Notes: generated from the sequence alone by a model not told the origin. DNA of 64,000 nucleotides from Palsa-459 sp035937595 (GCA_035937595.1 DASZHS010000005.1:186001-250000), one strand, 5' to 3'; counted from the first letter of the stretch, positions 1-11,492 are shown. A program made the numbers and translations.

Positions 1-137
1 ACGCCCGGGAGGTCGGCGCGCAGCACCTCGGCGTGCTCTCGGTCCTTCTCGAGGATCTGGACGACGTGGCCGTTGTCGAGCAGGTCGGCCGCGATCGCCG
101 TGCCCACGCTCCCGCCGCCGGCGATGACGACGCGCAT
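1..137 (-). CDS. trkA: TrkA-type potassium uptake regulator, N-terminal fragment (runs off the window)
   Basis: Only the first 45 residues are inside the window. They read MRVVIAGGGSVGTAIA onward, a Rossmann start with the GxGxxG-type nucleotide-binding loop, followed by an acidic residue after the second strand. This matches the RCK_N domain of TrkA, which binds NAD(H) or ATP and gates potassium transporters from the cytoplasm. The ATG overlaps the TGA of the upstream TrkA gene in a TGATG junction, so the two are translationally coupled. Paired TrkA-like proteins of this kind (CeoB/CeoC) are known in mycobacteria. Confidence 0.85.
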   Translation of the reverse strand, partial: MRVVIAGGGSVGTAIAADLLDNGHVVQILEKDREHAEVLRADLPG

Positions 138-790
138 CAGGGCACCTTGGCCAGGCGCTCGTCGAGCTCCACGAGCGCGTCACGCAGCACGACGAACTGC
201 AGCACGTCGTCCTCCTGGCCGATGAGGGAGGTGACGTCGACGCGGGGCTGGTTACCGCGGACGACCGAGGCGACCTTGATGCGGCCCGTGGCCTCGAGCT
301 CGGCGAGCGGCCGTCCCGCCCAGTGGTCCGGCAGGATCCGCTCGACGAGCAACAGCGTGCCGGTCGTGTCGCGCCACTCGACGCTGTCGTCGTCAGGGAC
401 GAGCCAGCGGAGGACCTGGGTCGCCGTCCAGGTCACCGTGGCGACCGTCGGGATGCCGAGCCGCTGGTAGATCACGGCCCGTCGCGGGTCGTAGATGCGG
501 GCGACGACGTTTACGATGCCGTAGTTCTCCCGCGCGATCCGGGCGCACAGGATGTTCGAGTTGTCGCCGTTGGTCACCGCGGCGAGGGCGCCCGCCCGAT
601 GGGCGCCCGCGGCGTCGAGGGCCTCTCGGTCGAAGCCCGAGCCCACGATCGTCGCGCCCTTGAAGTCCAGCGGCAGCCGGTCGAACTGGCGCGGGACGCG
701 GTCGATCACCGCCACGGTGTGACCGAGCTGCTCGAGCTGCGCGGCGACGCCGGAGCCGACCCTCCCGCATCCGACGACGACGACGTGCAC
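137..790 (-). CDS. trkA: TrkA family potassium uptake regulator (RCK domain protein)
   Basis: A 217-residue cytoplasmic regulator. Residues 1-125 form a TrkA_N/RCK_N Rossmann domain with the loop VGCGRVGSGVA near the start and a conserved aspartate (VIDR) ending strand two. The remainder fits a TrkA_C ligand-binding domain. Such proteins bind nucleotides and control the opening of membrane potassium transporters. It is the first gene of a two-gene minus-strand unit and is divergent from an APC-type permease, so it may regulate that permease. The length suits a single RCK_N plus RCK_C unit. The exact potassium carrier is not shown by the sequence. Confidence 0.88.
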   Translation of the reverse strand: MHVVVVGCGRVGSGVAAQLEQLGHTVAVIDRVPRQFDRLPLDFKGATIVGSGFDREALDAAGAHRAGALAAVTNGDNSNILCARIARENYGIVNVVARIYDPRRAVIYQRLGIPTVATVTWTATQVLRWLVPDDDSVEWRDTTGTLLLVERILPDHWAGRPLAELEATGRIKVASVVRGNQPRVDVTSLIGQEDDVLQFVVLRDALVELDERLAKVP

Positions 791-855
791 CGCGAGATGT
801 CACCACGCTGCAGGGTCCGCTGTAAAGCACGCACGTCTGCAGGAGGGTCCCGCCG

Positions 856-861
856 TAGGCT
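856..861 (+). promoter_or_regulatory. -10 element of a leaderless transcript (TAGGCT)
   Basis: TAGGCT lies 7 bases before the GTG start of the permease gene. The spacing places transcription initiation on the first base of the start codon. The same arrangement recurs at many genes in this window. Confidence 0.55.
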
Positions 862-868
862 GCCCGTC

Positions 869-3238
869 GTGGTCGAAGGGAGCGACGGCGAGCCGGCTCC
901 GGCTCGCCTCGCGCCGACGCCGTCGCTGACGCGTGACACCGCGAGCGAGTACCCCGAGGCCCGCTCCTACCGGCTCAAGCGCTTCTTCTTGGGCAAGCCC
1001 CTCGTCTCCGAGCAGCTCAGCGCCGAGCGGCTGAGCCGCCCGATCGCCCTCGGCGTGCTGGCACCCGACTGCATCTCGTCGTCGGCCTACGGCACCGAGC
1101 AGATGCTCACCCAGATGACGCCGTACATCGGCCTCGCGGCGTTCAGCCTCCTCGTCCCCATCACGTTCGTCATCCTCGGCGTCCTGCTCGTCGTCACCCT
1201 GAGCTACCTCGACGTCATCGGCTACTACACCTCTGCGGGCGGCTCCTACGTCGTGGCCCGCGACAACTTCGGGCCGAAGGTCGCCCAGATCGCCGCCGTG
1301 GCGCTCCTGATCGACTACTCGGTGACCGTCGCCGTGCAGAGCGCGGCGGGCACCGACGCCCTCGCGAGCGCCTTTCCCCGCCTCAACGGATGGGTGCTGC
1401 CGATCACCATCGGCATCGTGCTCCTCTTGATCTTCGGGAACCTCCGGGGGATCCGCGAGGCCGGGCGGATGTTCGCGCTCCCGACCTACCTCTACGTGCT
1501 CTTGCTGGGCGCGACGATGCTCATCGGCTACGTGAAGTTCTTCGGCGGGACGCTCCCGGTGATCCCCACTCCGCCGCCGGACAAGCTCTACGGCGGCACG
1601 TTCGGCGCCCCGGGCTCGGGCGCGATCTACGGGCTCGCGTTCATCTCGCTCCTGCGCGCCTACGCGAACGGCGGCTCGTCGCTCACCGGCCTCGAGGCGA
1701 TCTCGAACGGCGTCGCCTCGTTCCGTCGGCCCCAGGGTCGCAACGCCCGGGTCACGCTCGTCATCATGAGCTCGATCCTGGGGTTCCTCGTGCTGTCGAC
1801 GACGCTGATGGCGAAGTGGATGCACGCCCTCCCGCGCGACGGCGGCATCCCGACGGTCGTCTCCCAGGAGGTCAACGGGATCTTCGGGGCGACGGGCTTC
1901 GGCCACGTCCTGTTCCTCCTGGTGCAGTTCGCGACCGTCGCCATCCTCTGGACGGGCGGCAACACGAGCTTCAACGGGTTCCCGTTCCTCGCCAACTACG
2001 TGGCGAACGACGGGTACCTGCCCCGCCAGCTCACGAAGCGCGGGCACCGCCTCGCGTTCTCGAACGGCATCATCGTGCTCGGCATCGTCGCCCTCGCGCT
2101 GATCCTGATCTTCGACGCGAACGTGACGGGCCTCGTCTCGCTCTACGCGATCGGGGTGTTCACCGGGTTCACGATGGCTGGCCTCGGGATGGTGGCGCAC
2201 CACCGGCGTGGCCACGGGCCGCACCGCACGCGCGGCATCATCGTCAACGCCATCTCGGCGGTGACCACCTTCGCCGTCGTGCTCATCTTCGCCATCGCGA
2301 AGTTCACCGAGGGCGCCTGGATCGTGGTCGTCCTAGGCCCGCTCATGTACTTCGGGCTGATCCGCCTGCACCGCCAGTACGAGACCGAGGACACGGTGCT
2401 CCGGGCGAAGGTCGACGACGTCTCGGGGGCGGCGGCCCTGCGCCGCAACGTGGTCTACGTGCTGATCGACAGCTACGACCTCGCCGCGGCGCGCGCGTTG
2501 CAGTACGCGCGATCGCTCAACCCGACCGAGCTCCGCGCGATCCACTTCGACGTCGACCCGCAGGTGACCCGCCAGCTCGAGGAGGCCTGGGCGGACGTCG
2601 GGCCGAGGAACCTGACCCTCGAGGTGATCGAGTGCCCCGACCGGCGCATCGAGCGTGCGGCCCTCGAGCTCGCGGCAGAGGCCGCCCGGCCCGTGGACAC
2701 GGAGTGCACCATCGTGCTGCCGAGACGGAGCTTCGCGACGCGTCTCGAGCGCGTCCTGCACGACCGCACCGCCGACGACATCGCCGAGGCGGTCACCTTG
2801 GTGCCACGGGTCTCGGCGACGGTGATCCCCTTCCGTCTCGACGTGAAGAAGCGACGCCGCTTCCGCGCGCTCGCGGCGGAGTCCAAGGCGTCGCCGGTGG
2901 TTCGGGGCACGCCCGTCTTCAAGGCGGACGTGCTCTTGGCCGAGCGCTCGAGCGGCGCCACGTCGGTGTGCGACGCGGCGTGGCGCGAGCGCGCGAAGTT
3001 CTCCGGCCGGATCCGGTCGGTCAGCGTGCGCAAGGTGGACGGCGCGCCGACGCTCGAGTGCACGCTGTCGGACGGCTCGGGTTCACTGCTGCTCGTGTTC
3101 CAGGGTCGCAGCCACATCCCGGGCATCGAGCTCGGCGCGCGCATGGTCGTCGAGGGGACCGTGGGCTCGTGGCAGCGCAAGCTCGCGATCATCAATCCCG
3201 ACTACGAGCTCGTCGCAGGTCCTGAATCCAACACCTAG
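869..3238 (+). CDS. APC-superfamily permease (KimA/Rv2690c-like) with a C-terminal OB-fold domain
   Basis: A 789-residue inner-membrane transporter. Residues about 45-500 contain around 12 hydrophobic segments of the amino acid-polyamine-cation fold, with the family signature CISSSAYGTEQ near the first helix. Homologues include the potassium importer KimA and mycobacterial permeases found next to ceoB/ceoC. A cytoplasmic region follows (about 500-700). Residues about 708-789 then look like a small OB-fold (SGRIRSVSVRK ... GARMVVEGTVGSW), which is not a usual part of these permeases. GTG was chosen as start because a TAGGCT hexamer sits 7 bases upstream; the frame stays open further upstream but only as a shadow of trkA. 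Neighbouring TrkA proteins suggest potassium transport. The substrate is inferred. Confidence 0.75.
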   Translation: MVEGSDGEPAPARLAPTPSLTRDTASEYPEARSYRLKRFFLGKPLVSEQLSAERLSRPIALGVLAPDCISSSAYGTEQMLTQMTPYIGLAAFSLLVPITFVILGVLLVVTLSYLDVIGYYTSAGGSYVVARDNFGPKVAQIAAVALLIDYSVTVAVQSAAGTDALASAFPRLNGWVLPITIGIVLLLIFGNLRGIREAGRMFALPTYLYVLLLGATMLIGYVKFFGGTLPVIPTPPPDKLYGGTFGAPGSGAIYGLAFISLLRAYANGGSSLTGLEAISNGVASFRRPQGRNARVTLVIMSSILGFLVLSTTLMAKWMHALPRDGGIPTVVSQEVNGIFGATGFGHVLFLLVQFATVAILWTGGNTSFNGFPFLANYVANDGYLPRQLTKRGHRLAFSNGIIVLGIVALALILIFDANVTGLVSLYAIGVFTGFTMAGLGMVAHHRRGHGPHRTRGIIVNAISAVTTFAVVLIFAIAKFTEGAWIVVVLGPLMYFGLIRLHRQYETEDTVLRAKVDDVSGAAALRRNVVYVLIDSYDLAAARALQYARSLNPTELRAIHFDVDPQVTRQLEEAWADVGPRNLTLEVIECPDRRIERAALELAAEAARPVDTECTIVLPRRSFATRLERVLHDRTADDIAEAVTLVPRVSATVIPFRLDVKKRRRFRALAAESKASPVVRGTPVFKADVLLAERSSGATSVCDAAWRERAKFSGRIRSVSVRKVDGAPTLECTLSDGSGSLLLVFQGRSHIPGIELGARMVVEGTVGSWQRKLAIINPDYELVAGPESNT

Positions 3239-3266
3239 GGGTTTGCCGAGCCTCGGAGGTGACCGC

Positions 3267-3272
3267 TAGCCT
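3267..3272 (+). promoter_or_regulatory. Possible -10 element (TAGCCT) for the pyrophosphatase gene
   Basis: TAGCCT follows the permease stop by about 30 bases and would give a leader of about 85 bases before the hppA ATG. No clear -35 box was seen. Confidence 0.3.
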
Positions 3273-3322
3273 CTCGTCGCCCTAAATGCGGCCAGTTCTC
3301 TCGGCCAAGGCGCACCACCGAC

Positions 3323-3340
3323 GCCGCGCGACCGCGCGGC
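3323..3340 (+). promoter_or_regulatory. Hairpin in the hppA leader
   Basis: A perfect 7-bp inverted repeat (GCCGCGC / GCGCGGC) with a 4-base loop lies about 25 bases before the hppA start, just upstream of the purine-rich stretch that should act as ribosome binding site. There is no T-run, so it is not an ordinary terminator. It may influence translation, or it may be a chance product of high GC. Confidence 0.25.
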
Positions 3341-3364
3341 ACCGATAGAGAGGCACCGACCTTC

Positions 3365-5680
<2,316 letters not shown>

Positions 5681-5782
5681 GGAGCCGCGCCGCGACCCGA
5701 CCGATGTCTAGGGTGCCGGGGATCCGAATGAGGACGTGGGCAGCGTGACGAGCACGAAGAGACCGGCGAGGGACGAGCCGTC

Positions 5783-8578
5783 GTGAGCGCGCTCGTGATC
5801 GTCGAGTCGCCGACCAAGGCGCGGCGGATCCAGGAGCTGCTCGGGGCCGGCTACACGGTGCTCTCGTCGCGCGGGCACGTCCGTGACCTGCCCAACTCGG
5901 CGTCCCAGCTCCCGAAGAGCGTCGTCGACCCCGAGATCCGGCGCACGCTCGGCGTCGACGCGCAGAACCACTTCAAGGCCGTCTACGTCGTCACCGACGC
6001 CTCCAAGGTCCGACCCCTGAAGGACGCGCTAAAGACCGCCGACGAGCTCCTGCTCGCGACCGACGAGGACCGCGAGGGCGAGGCGATCGCCTGGCACCTC
6101 GTCGAGGTCCTGCGGCCGACCGTGCCGGTGCGGCGCATGGTCTTCCACGAGATCACGCCGCAGGCGATCGAGCTGGCCCTCACCCAGACCCGGGACATCG
6201 ACGACAACCTGGTGAACGCCCAGGAGGCGCGTCGGATCCTCGACCGCCTCGTCGGGTTCGACGTCTCCAAGGTGCTCTGGCGCGTGCTCGCGGGCGCGCG
6301 CTCGGCGGGGCGCGTCCAGTCCGTCGCGGTGCGCCTGGTCGTCGAGCGCGAGCGAGAGCGCATCGCGTTCCGCTCGGCGACGTGGTGGGGGATCGACGCC
6401 ACCGTGGGGGCACAGGGCGCGACGTTCGAGGCGCGGCTCGCCGAGCTCGGCGGGGACGCGCTCGCGGACGGCTCGGACTTCGACGACCGCGGCGAGCTGA
6501 AGCCGGGGTCCGCCGCGCGCGTCCTCGGCGCCGAGGAGGCCGCCCTCGTCGTGGCCGGCCTGGAGGCACGGGCGCTGCAGGTGGCGGCGGTGACCTCCAC
6601 GCCGCGCACCGAGCGGCCGCGCCCGCCCTTCATCACGTCGTCGCTCCAGATCGAGGGCTCGCGCAAGCTGGGCTGGTCGCCGGACCGCACGATGCGCGTC
6701 GCCCAGGAGCTCTACGAGGCGGGCTGGATCACGTACATGCGGACCGACTCGACCACGCTGTCGAGCGAGGCGATCGACGCCGCGCGGTCGGCGGCGCGCA
6801 CCCTCTACGGCCCCGAGTACGTGCCCGACCAGCCGCGGCGATACGACAAGCGGGTCCGCAACGCCCAGGAGGCCCACGAGGCGATCCGCCCCGCGGGGTC
6901 GAGCTTCCGCTCGATCGACGAGGCGGCGGGCGCGCTGTCGGCCGACGGCGCGCGGCTCTACGAGCTCGTCTGGAAGCGCACCGTCGCCTCCGAGATGGTC
7001 GACGCACGGCTGCTCGCCGAGCAGATCCGCCTCGCGGGGACGCTCGGGGACGCCGCCGGTGCGCTCGCGGGCGCCCCGGTCACCCTCCGCGCGACGGGCC
7101 AGCGCGTCGTCTTCGCGGGGTTCCGCCGCGCCTACGTCGAGGGGAGCGACGATCCCGACCAGGAGCTCGCCGACCAAGAGCGGCTGCTGCCCGAGCTCGA
7201 GGAGGGCGCGTCGGTCGACGTGGCGGCCGTCGAGGCCGCCTCCCACGAGACCAAGCCGCCGGCGCGGTTCACCGAGGCGACGCTCGTGCGGCGCCTCGAG
7301 GAGCTCGGGATCGGTCGGCCGAGCACCTACGCGAGTGTCGTCAAGGTCATCAAGGACCGCGACTACGTCTGGCGCAAGGGCACCGCCCTCATCCCGTCGT
7401 ACACGGCGTTCGCCGTCACCAACCTGCTCGAGCGCTACTACGCCGAGCTCGTCGACTACGGGTTCACCGCGGCCATGGAGGACGACCTCGACGCGATCGC
7501 GAACGGGGAGAAGGACCTCGACGCGTGGCTGCGGCCCTTCTACTTCGGCGACGACGCCGGCACGACCGAGCTCGCCCGGCTCGGGCTGCGGCGGGCCACG
7601 GGCGGCGAGATCGACCTCGACCTGCCCGCGATCTACACGATCCCGATCGGCAAGGACCCCGAGGGCGACGACGTCGTCGTCCGCGTCGGCCGCTACGGGG
7701 CCACGCTCCAGCGCGGCGAGGAGCGCCGCCCGCTGCCCGCCGAGACCGAGCCCGACACGCTCACGATCGAGCGCGCCCTCGAGCTGCTGGCGGAGGGGTC
7801 GGGGGACCGAGAGGTCGGCACGGACCCGACGACCGGCCTCGTCGTCCTCGCGCGCCAGGGCCGCTTCGGTCCCTACGTCCAGCTCGGCAACCAAGACGAG
7901 GTGGAGGGCCGTCCGAAGACGGCGTCGCTGTTCCAGTCGATGACGCCCGCGACGGTCACCTTGGAGGAGGCCCTCGCGCTCCTCACCCTGCCGCGGGTGC
8001 TCGGCGAGGACGCCGAGGGCCGCGAGGTGAGCGCGCTCAACGGCCGGTACGGGCCGTATCTCAAGGCCGGCACCGAGACGCGCTCGCTGCCCGACGAGCC
8101 CTCCCTGTTCACCGTCACGCTCGACGACGCGCTGGCGCTGTTCGCCCAGCCGAAGACGCGGGGGCGCCGCGCGGCCGCGGCGCCGCTCCGCGAGCTGGGC
8201 GAGGACCCCGCCTCGGGCAAGCCCGTCACCCTGCGCAAGGGGCGCTTCGGGCCGTACGTGACCGACGGTGAGTCGAACGCGTCGCTGCGGACGGGCGACG
8301 ACCCCGACACCCTCACGATCGAGCGTGCCGCCGAGCTGCTCCAGGATCGCCGCGACCGGGGGCCGTCGACGCGCCCGGCCGGTGCCCGCGGGGCGAAGAA
8401 GGCGGCGAAGAAGGTGCCCGCCAAGAAGAAGGCGGTGACGAAGAAGGCCGCGGCGAAGCGGCCTGCGACGGCGGCGGCCAAGAAGTCGGCGAAGCGGGCG
8501 ACGAGGACGACGGCGCCGGGCGTCGCCGACACGCCCGCGGCGAGCGGTCCGGTCGACGCCGACAGCGCGCCGACGTGA
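5783..8578 (+). CDS. topA: DNA topoisomerase I (type IA)
   Basis: A 931-residue enzyme that relaxes negatively supercoiled DNA by a transient single-strand break. The Toprim domain is at the N terminus (LVIVESPTKARRI, then DEDREGEAIAW). The catalytic tyrosine is Tyr318 in GWITYMRTDST. The C-terminal third carries three or more TopoI C-repeats (GRFGPYVQLG, GRYGPYLKAG, GRFGPYVTDG). The protein ends in a Lys/Ala-rich tail from about residue 865, as in other actinobacterial enzymes. No CxxC zinc fingers are present. GTG was chosen because it begins the Toprim strand directly and has GAGGGA just upstream. The stop overlaps the tmk start by 4 bases. Confidence 0.96.
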   Translation: MSALVIVESPTKARRIQELLGAGYTVLSSRGHVRDLPNSASQLPKSVVDPEIRRTLGVDAQNHFKAVYVVTDASKVRPLKDALKTADELLLATDEDREGEAIAWHLVEVLRPTVPVRRMVFHEITPQAIELALTQTRDIDDNLVNAQEARRILDRLVGFDVSKVLWRVLAGARSAGRVQSVAVRLVVERERERIAFRSATWWGIDATVGAQGATFEARLAELGGDALADGSDFDDRGELKPGSAARVLGAEEAALVVAGLEARALQVAAVTSTPRTERPRPPFITSSLQIEGSRKLGWSPDRTMRVAQELYEAGWITYMRTDSTTLSSEAIDAARSAARTLYGPEYVPDQPRRYDKRVRNAQEAHEAIRPAGSSFRSIDEAAGALSADGARLYELVWKRTVASEMVDARLLAEQIRLAGTLGDAAGALAGAPVTLRATGQRVVFAGFRRAYVEGSDDPDQELADQERLLPELEEGASVDVAAVEAASHETKPPARFTEATLVRRLEELGIGRPSTYASVVKVIKDRDYVWRKGTALIPSYTAFAVTNLLERYYAELVDYGFTAAMEDDLDAIANGEKDLDAWLRPFYFGDDAGTTELARLGLRRATGGEIDLDLPAIYTIPIGKDPEGDDVVVRVGRYGATLQRGEERRPLPAETEPDTLTIERALELLAEGSGDREVGTDPTTGLVVLARQGRFGPYVQLGNQDEVEGRPKTASLFQSMTPATVTLEEALALLTLPRVLGEDAEGREVSALNGRYGPYLKAGTETRSLPDEPSLFTVTLDDALALFAQPKTRGRRAAAAPLRELGEDPASGKPVTLRKGRFGPYVTDGESNASLRTGDDPDTLTIERAAELLQDRRDRGPSTRPAGARGAKKAAKKVPAKKKAVTKKAAAKRPATAAAKKSAKRATRTTAPGVADTPAASGPVDADSAPT

Positions 8579-9192
8579 CGGCGCGGGGACGCCTCATCGC
8601 CTTCGAGGGCATCGACGGCTGCGGGAAGTCGACCCAGGTCCGCCGCGTCGCCGAGGCGCGCGGCGCCGTCGCCACCTTCGAGCCCGGCGACACCGAGCTG
8701 GGCGCGTCCCTGCGCGCCGTCGTCCTCGACCCGTCGATCGCCATGGCGCCCCTCGCCGAGGTGCTCGTGATGGCGGCCGACCGGGCCCAGCACGTCGCCC
8801 AGGTGATCGAGCCCGCGCTCGCCGCCGGTCGCGACGTCGTCTGCGACCGCTTCAGCGGCTCGACGCTCGCGTACCAGGGCTACGGGCGCGGCGTGGCGCT
8901 CGAGGACGTCCGGCGCGTCCTCGAGGTGGCCGCCGGCGGCCTCGACCCCGACGTCACGGTCCTCCTCGACTGCCCCCCAGAGCTCGCCGTCGCCCGTCGC
9001 TCCGGACGCTCCGGACCCTCCGGGCGCGCCGATCGCTTCGAGTCCTCGAACGCGGTGTTCACGGCCAAGGTCCGCGAGGGGTACCTCACGATCGCGGCAG
9101 CACAGCCCGGCTGGCGCGTCGTGGACGCGACCCAACCCGTCGAGGCGGTCGCGCGCGACGTCGACGCGGCGATCGCGTCGGTGCTCCCGTGA
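8575..9192 (+). CDS. tmk: Thymidylate kinase
   Basis: A 205-residue kinase that phosphorylates dTMP to dTDP in dTTP synthesis. The P-loop is FEGIDGCGKST at residues 9-19 and the DRF/substrate motif is CDRFSGSTLAYQG. The usual REPG loop is changed to FEPGDTELG, so the conserved arginine is replaced by Phe; the lid (RRSGRSGPSGRADRFE) is arginine-rich. GTG start overlaps the topA stop, and the gene's own TGA overlaps the holB GTG. The order topA-tmk-holB is common in actinobacteria and groups DNA metabolism genes. Confidence 0.93.
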   Translation: MTARGRLIAFEGIDGCGKSTQVRRVAEARGAVATFEPGDTELGASLRAVVLDPSIAMAPLAEVLVMAADRAQHVAQVIEPALAAGRDVVCDRFSGSTLAYQGYGRGVALEDVRRVLEVAAGGLDPDVTVLLDCPPELAVARRSGRSGPSGRADRFESSNAVFTAKVREGYLTIAAAQPGWRVVDATQPVEAVARDVDAAIASVLP

Positions 9193-10292
9193 CGACCTCC
9201 ACGGCGTACGACGCCCTGTTCGCGGACGTCGTCGGCCAGGAGCGCGCGGTCGGCGTGCTGCGCGCCGCCCTCGCGCGGCCCGTGCACGCCTACCTGCTCC
9301 TCGGGCCGCCCGGCTCGTCCAAGGAGGCGGCCGCGCGGGGGTTCGCGGCCGGGCTCGTCTGCCCGCTCGGCGGCTGCGGCGTGTGCGAGAGCTGCCTGCG
9401 CGCGCTGCGGGGCGTGCACCCCGACGTCTCGGGCGTGCACCGCACCGGGGCGGCGATCACCGTCGACGAGATCCGCGAGGTGACGACGAGAGCGCTGCGG
9501 CGTCCCGTCGAGGGCGTGCGCCAGGTCCTCGTCATCGACGACGTCCACCTGGCCGTCCGCAGCGCCCCGGCGCTCCTCAAGACCCTCGAGGAGCCACCCG
9601 CCACGACGGTGTTCGTCCTCACGGCCGAGGACGTCCCGCCCGACCTCTCGACGGTCGCGAGCCGGTGCGCGACGGTCACGTTCGCCGCCCTCGGCGAGGC
9701 CGACGTCGCGGACTGGCTGATGCGGCGCGGCGTGGAGCCGCTCCACGCGCGCCTCGTCGCCGCCGGGGCCGCGGGCGACCTCGAGCGCGCGGCGCTCCTC
9801 GCCGACGACGCGGACTACCAGGTCCGCATGGCGCGGTGGCGCGACGTCCCGAGCCAGCTGGACGGGACGGGCGCGGCCGCGGCCGCGGCCGCCGACGAGC
9901 TGCTCTCGAGCCTCGACGACGCGCTCGAGCCGCTGCGCCGCCACCACGCCCAGGAGCTGGCGGACCTCGAGGAGGAGGCGCGACTCCGCGGCGAGCGCGG
10001 GCTCCCCGGTCGCCGCGAGATCCAGGAGCGCCACCAGCGTGCCGAGCGCCGCTGGCGCACCGACGAGCTCCGCGCCGGGCTCGCCGTGCTCCAGCGCGCC
10101 TACCGGGACCGGCTGCGCGCGGTGCTCGAGCAGCTCGACGAGCAGCCTTCGAGCGCCCGCCTCGTCGATGAGGCGGCGCGCGACGCGGCGGCCGTCGCGC
10201 GGATCTCGGCGGCGTCCGCGGCGCTCACGCGCAACGTCCAGGCGACCCTGCTGGTCTCGTCCCTCCTCGCCCAGCTGGGCGCGATGACCTGA
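9189..10292 (+). CDS. holB: DNA polymerase III delta-prime subunit
   Basis: A 367-residue clamp-loader subunit of the AAA+ superfamily. The N terminus has the box II-like DVVGQERAVGVL. The P-loop position reads GPPGSSKE, lacking the consensus GK[ST]; delta-prime proteins often do not hydrolyse ATP. A zinc module is visible as CPLGGCGVCESC, and the SRC motif as ASRCATV. The C-terminal third is more divergent, as expected of the collar domain. Start GTG overlaps the tmk stop. It should act with DnaX and HolA to load the sliding clamp. Confidence 0.9.
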   Translation: MTTSTAYDALFADVVGQERAVGVLRAALARPVHAYLLLGPPGSSKEAAARGFAAGLVCPLGGCGVCESCLRALRGVHPDVSGVHRTGAAITVDEIREVTTRALRRPVEGVRQVLVIDDVHLAVRSAPALLKTLEEPPATTVFVLTAEDVPPDLSTVASRCATVTFAALGEADVADWLMRRGVEPLHARLVAAGAAGDLERAALLADDADYQVRMARWRDVPSQLDGTGAAAAAAADELLSSLDDALEPLRRHHAQELADLEEEARLRGERGLPGRREIQERHQRAERRWRTDELRAGLAVLQRAYRDRLRAVLEQLDEQPSSARLVDEAARDAAAVARISAASAALTRNVQATLLVSSLLAQLGAMT

Positions 10293-10342
10293 CACACCCG
10301 GCGTCGCCCACGGTCCCCGGGGGCAGTGCTAGACCCTGCCGC

Positions 10343-11491
10343 ATGCGTAGCCCCCTTCCTCGGCTCGCGATCGGCGCCGCGGCGCTCCTCGCGCTCGCCT
10401 CCTCGCTCACCGCCGCCACGGCGTCGGCGAGCTCCCACACGACGTGGCCGGTGACGCCGATCACGATCGCGATGACGAACCCGTACACGCCGAACCCCCC
10501 GTCCGGCGCGACCGACGACTACCACTGCTCGCTCGTCGACCCCCACGTGACCCAGAACTCCGACATCATCTCGAGCGACTTCCTCCCGGGTGACCAGAAC
10601 TCGACCGAGGTCCACCACGCGATCCTCTTCCTCATCCCGCCGTCGTGGGCGGCCGCCGCCGAGAAGGCGAACAACAACGGGGCCGGCTGGACGTGCTTCG
10701 GCGAGACGATCCTCACCAACCAGCAGCTCGGCCTCCCCGGCTCCAAGGGCGCGGCCAACCAGCCGTCGTGGCTGACGGCGTGGGCGCCCGGCCACAACGG
10801 CAACACCTTCCCCAAGGGGACGGGCGTGCCCTTCCCGAAGGGCAGCCTCGTCGTGCTCCAGATCCACTACAACACCCTCGCGGGCACGAAGCCCATCAAG
10901 TCCACGCTCATCGTCAACACCGTGTCGAGCAAGGACCCCCTCAAGACACTGTCGCTCGGTCTGTACCCCGCGCCCCCCGACGTCCCGTGCCTCGCGAGCT
11001 GGAGCCCCGCCACGACCCCCCTGTGCAACCGGGCGAACGCCCTCAAGTACCTCGCCGCGCGCTTCGGCCAGCAGGCCGTCGACTTCGTGAACGTCCTCGA
11101 GTCCGTGTGTCATCGCAATCCGAACAACCCGCCGCAGAGCGACACGACCCAGTGCACCTGGACGGTCCACGAGCGCGCGCGGATCGTCGCGCTCGGCGCG
11201 CACATGCACCTGACCGGCCAGGGCTTCAAGCTGACGCTCGATCCCGGGACCAGCCACCAAAAGGTCCTCCTCAGCGTGAAGAACTTCAACTTCGACTACC
11301 AGCGCGGCTACCCCGTGAAGCCCTGGATCCAGATCAACCCGGGCGACAAGATCCAGGTGAGCTGCACCTACGACCCCAAGGTCCACGACTTCAACCCGCA
11401 GCTGCGCCAGGCGCCCCGGCGGTTCGTCACGTGGGGCGACGGCTCCTCCGACGAGATGTGCCTCGGCCTCGTGAGCACCGTCGCGGGGTAG
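10343..11491 (+). CDS. Exported copper type II monooxygenase-like protein (DBH/PHM family)
   Basis: A 382-residue protein with a cleavable signal peptide (residues 1-29, ending near ATASAS). It resembles ascorbate-dependent copper type II monooxygenases such as dopamine beta-hydroxylase and peptidylglycine hydroxylating monooxygenase. All expected copper ligands can be placed. For the CuH site: His91-His92 (EVHHAILFL) and His175 (QIHYNT). For the CuM site: His287 and His289 (GAHMHLTG) and Met372 (SSDEMCLG). Several cysteines could form disulfides outside the cell. The ATG has TAGACC 7 bases upstream. Its stop lies one base from the convergent lipoprotein gene. Copper-handling genes follow within 1 kb. 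The substrate is unknown. Confidence 0.75.
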   Translation: MRSPLPRLAIGAAALLALASSLTAATASASSHTTWPVTPITIAMTNPYTPNPPSGATDDYHCSLVDPHVTQNSDIISSDFLPGDQNSTEVHHAILFLIPPSWAAAAEKANNNGAGWTCFGETILTNQQLGLPGSKGAANQPSWLTAWAPGHNGNTFPKGTGVPFPKGSLVVLQIHYNTLAGTKPIKSTLIVNTVSSKDPLKTLSLGLYPAPPDVPCLASWSPATTPLCNRANALKYLAARFGQQAVDFVNVLESVCHRNPNNPPQSDTTQCTWTVHERARIVALGAHMHLTGQGFKLTLDPGTSHQKVLLSVKNFNFDYQRGYPVKPWIQINPGDKIQVSCTYDPKVHDFNPQLRQAPRRFVTWGDGSSDEMCLGLVSTVAG

Positions 11492-11492
11492 C

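Noticed and set aside
323..868. Longer start for the permease
   Set aside because: The upstream 182 codons are antisense to trkA and have no hydrophobic or conserved features.
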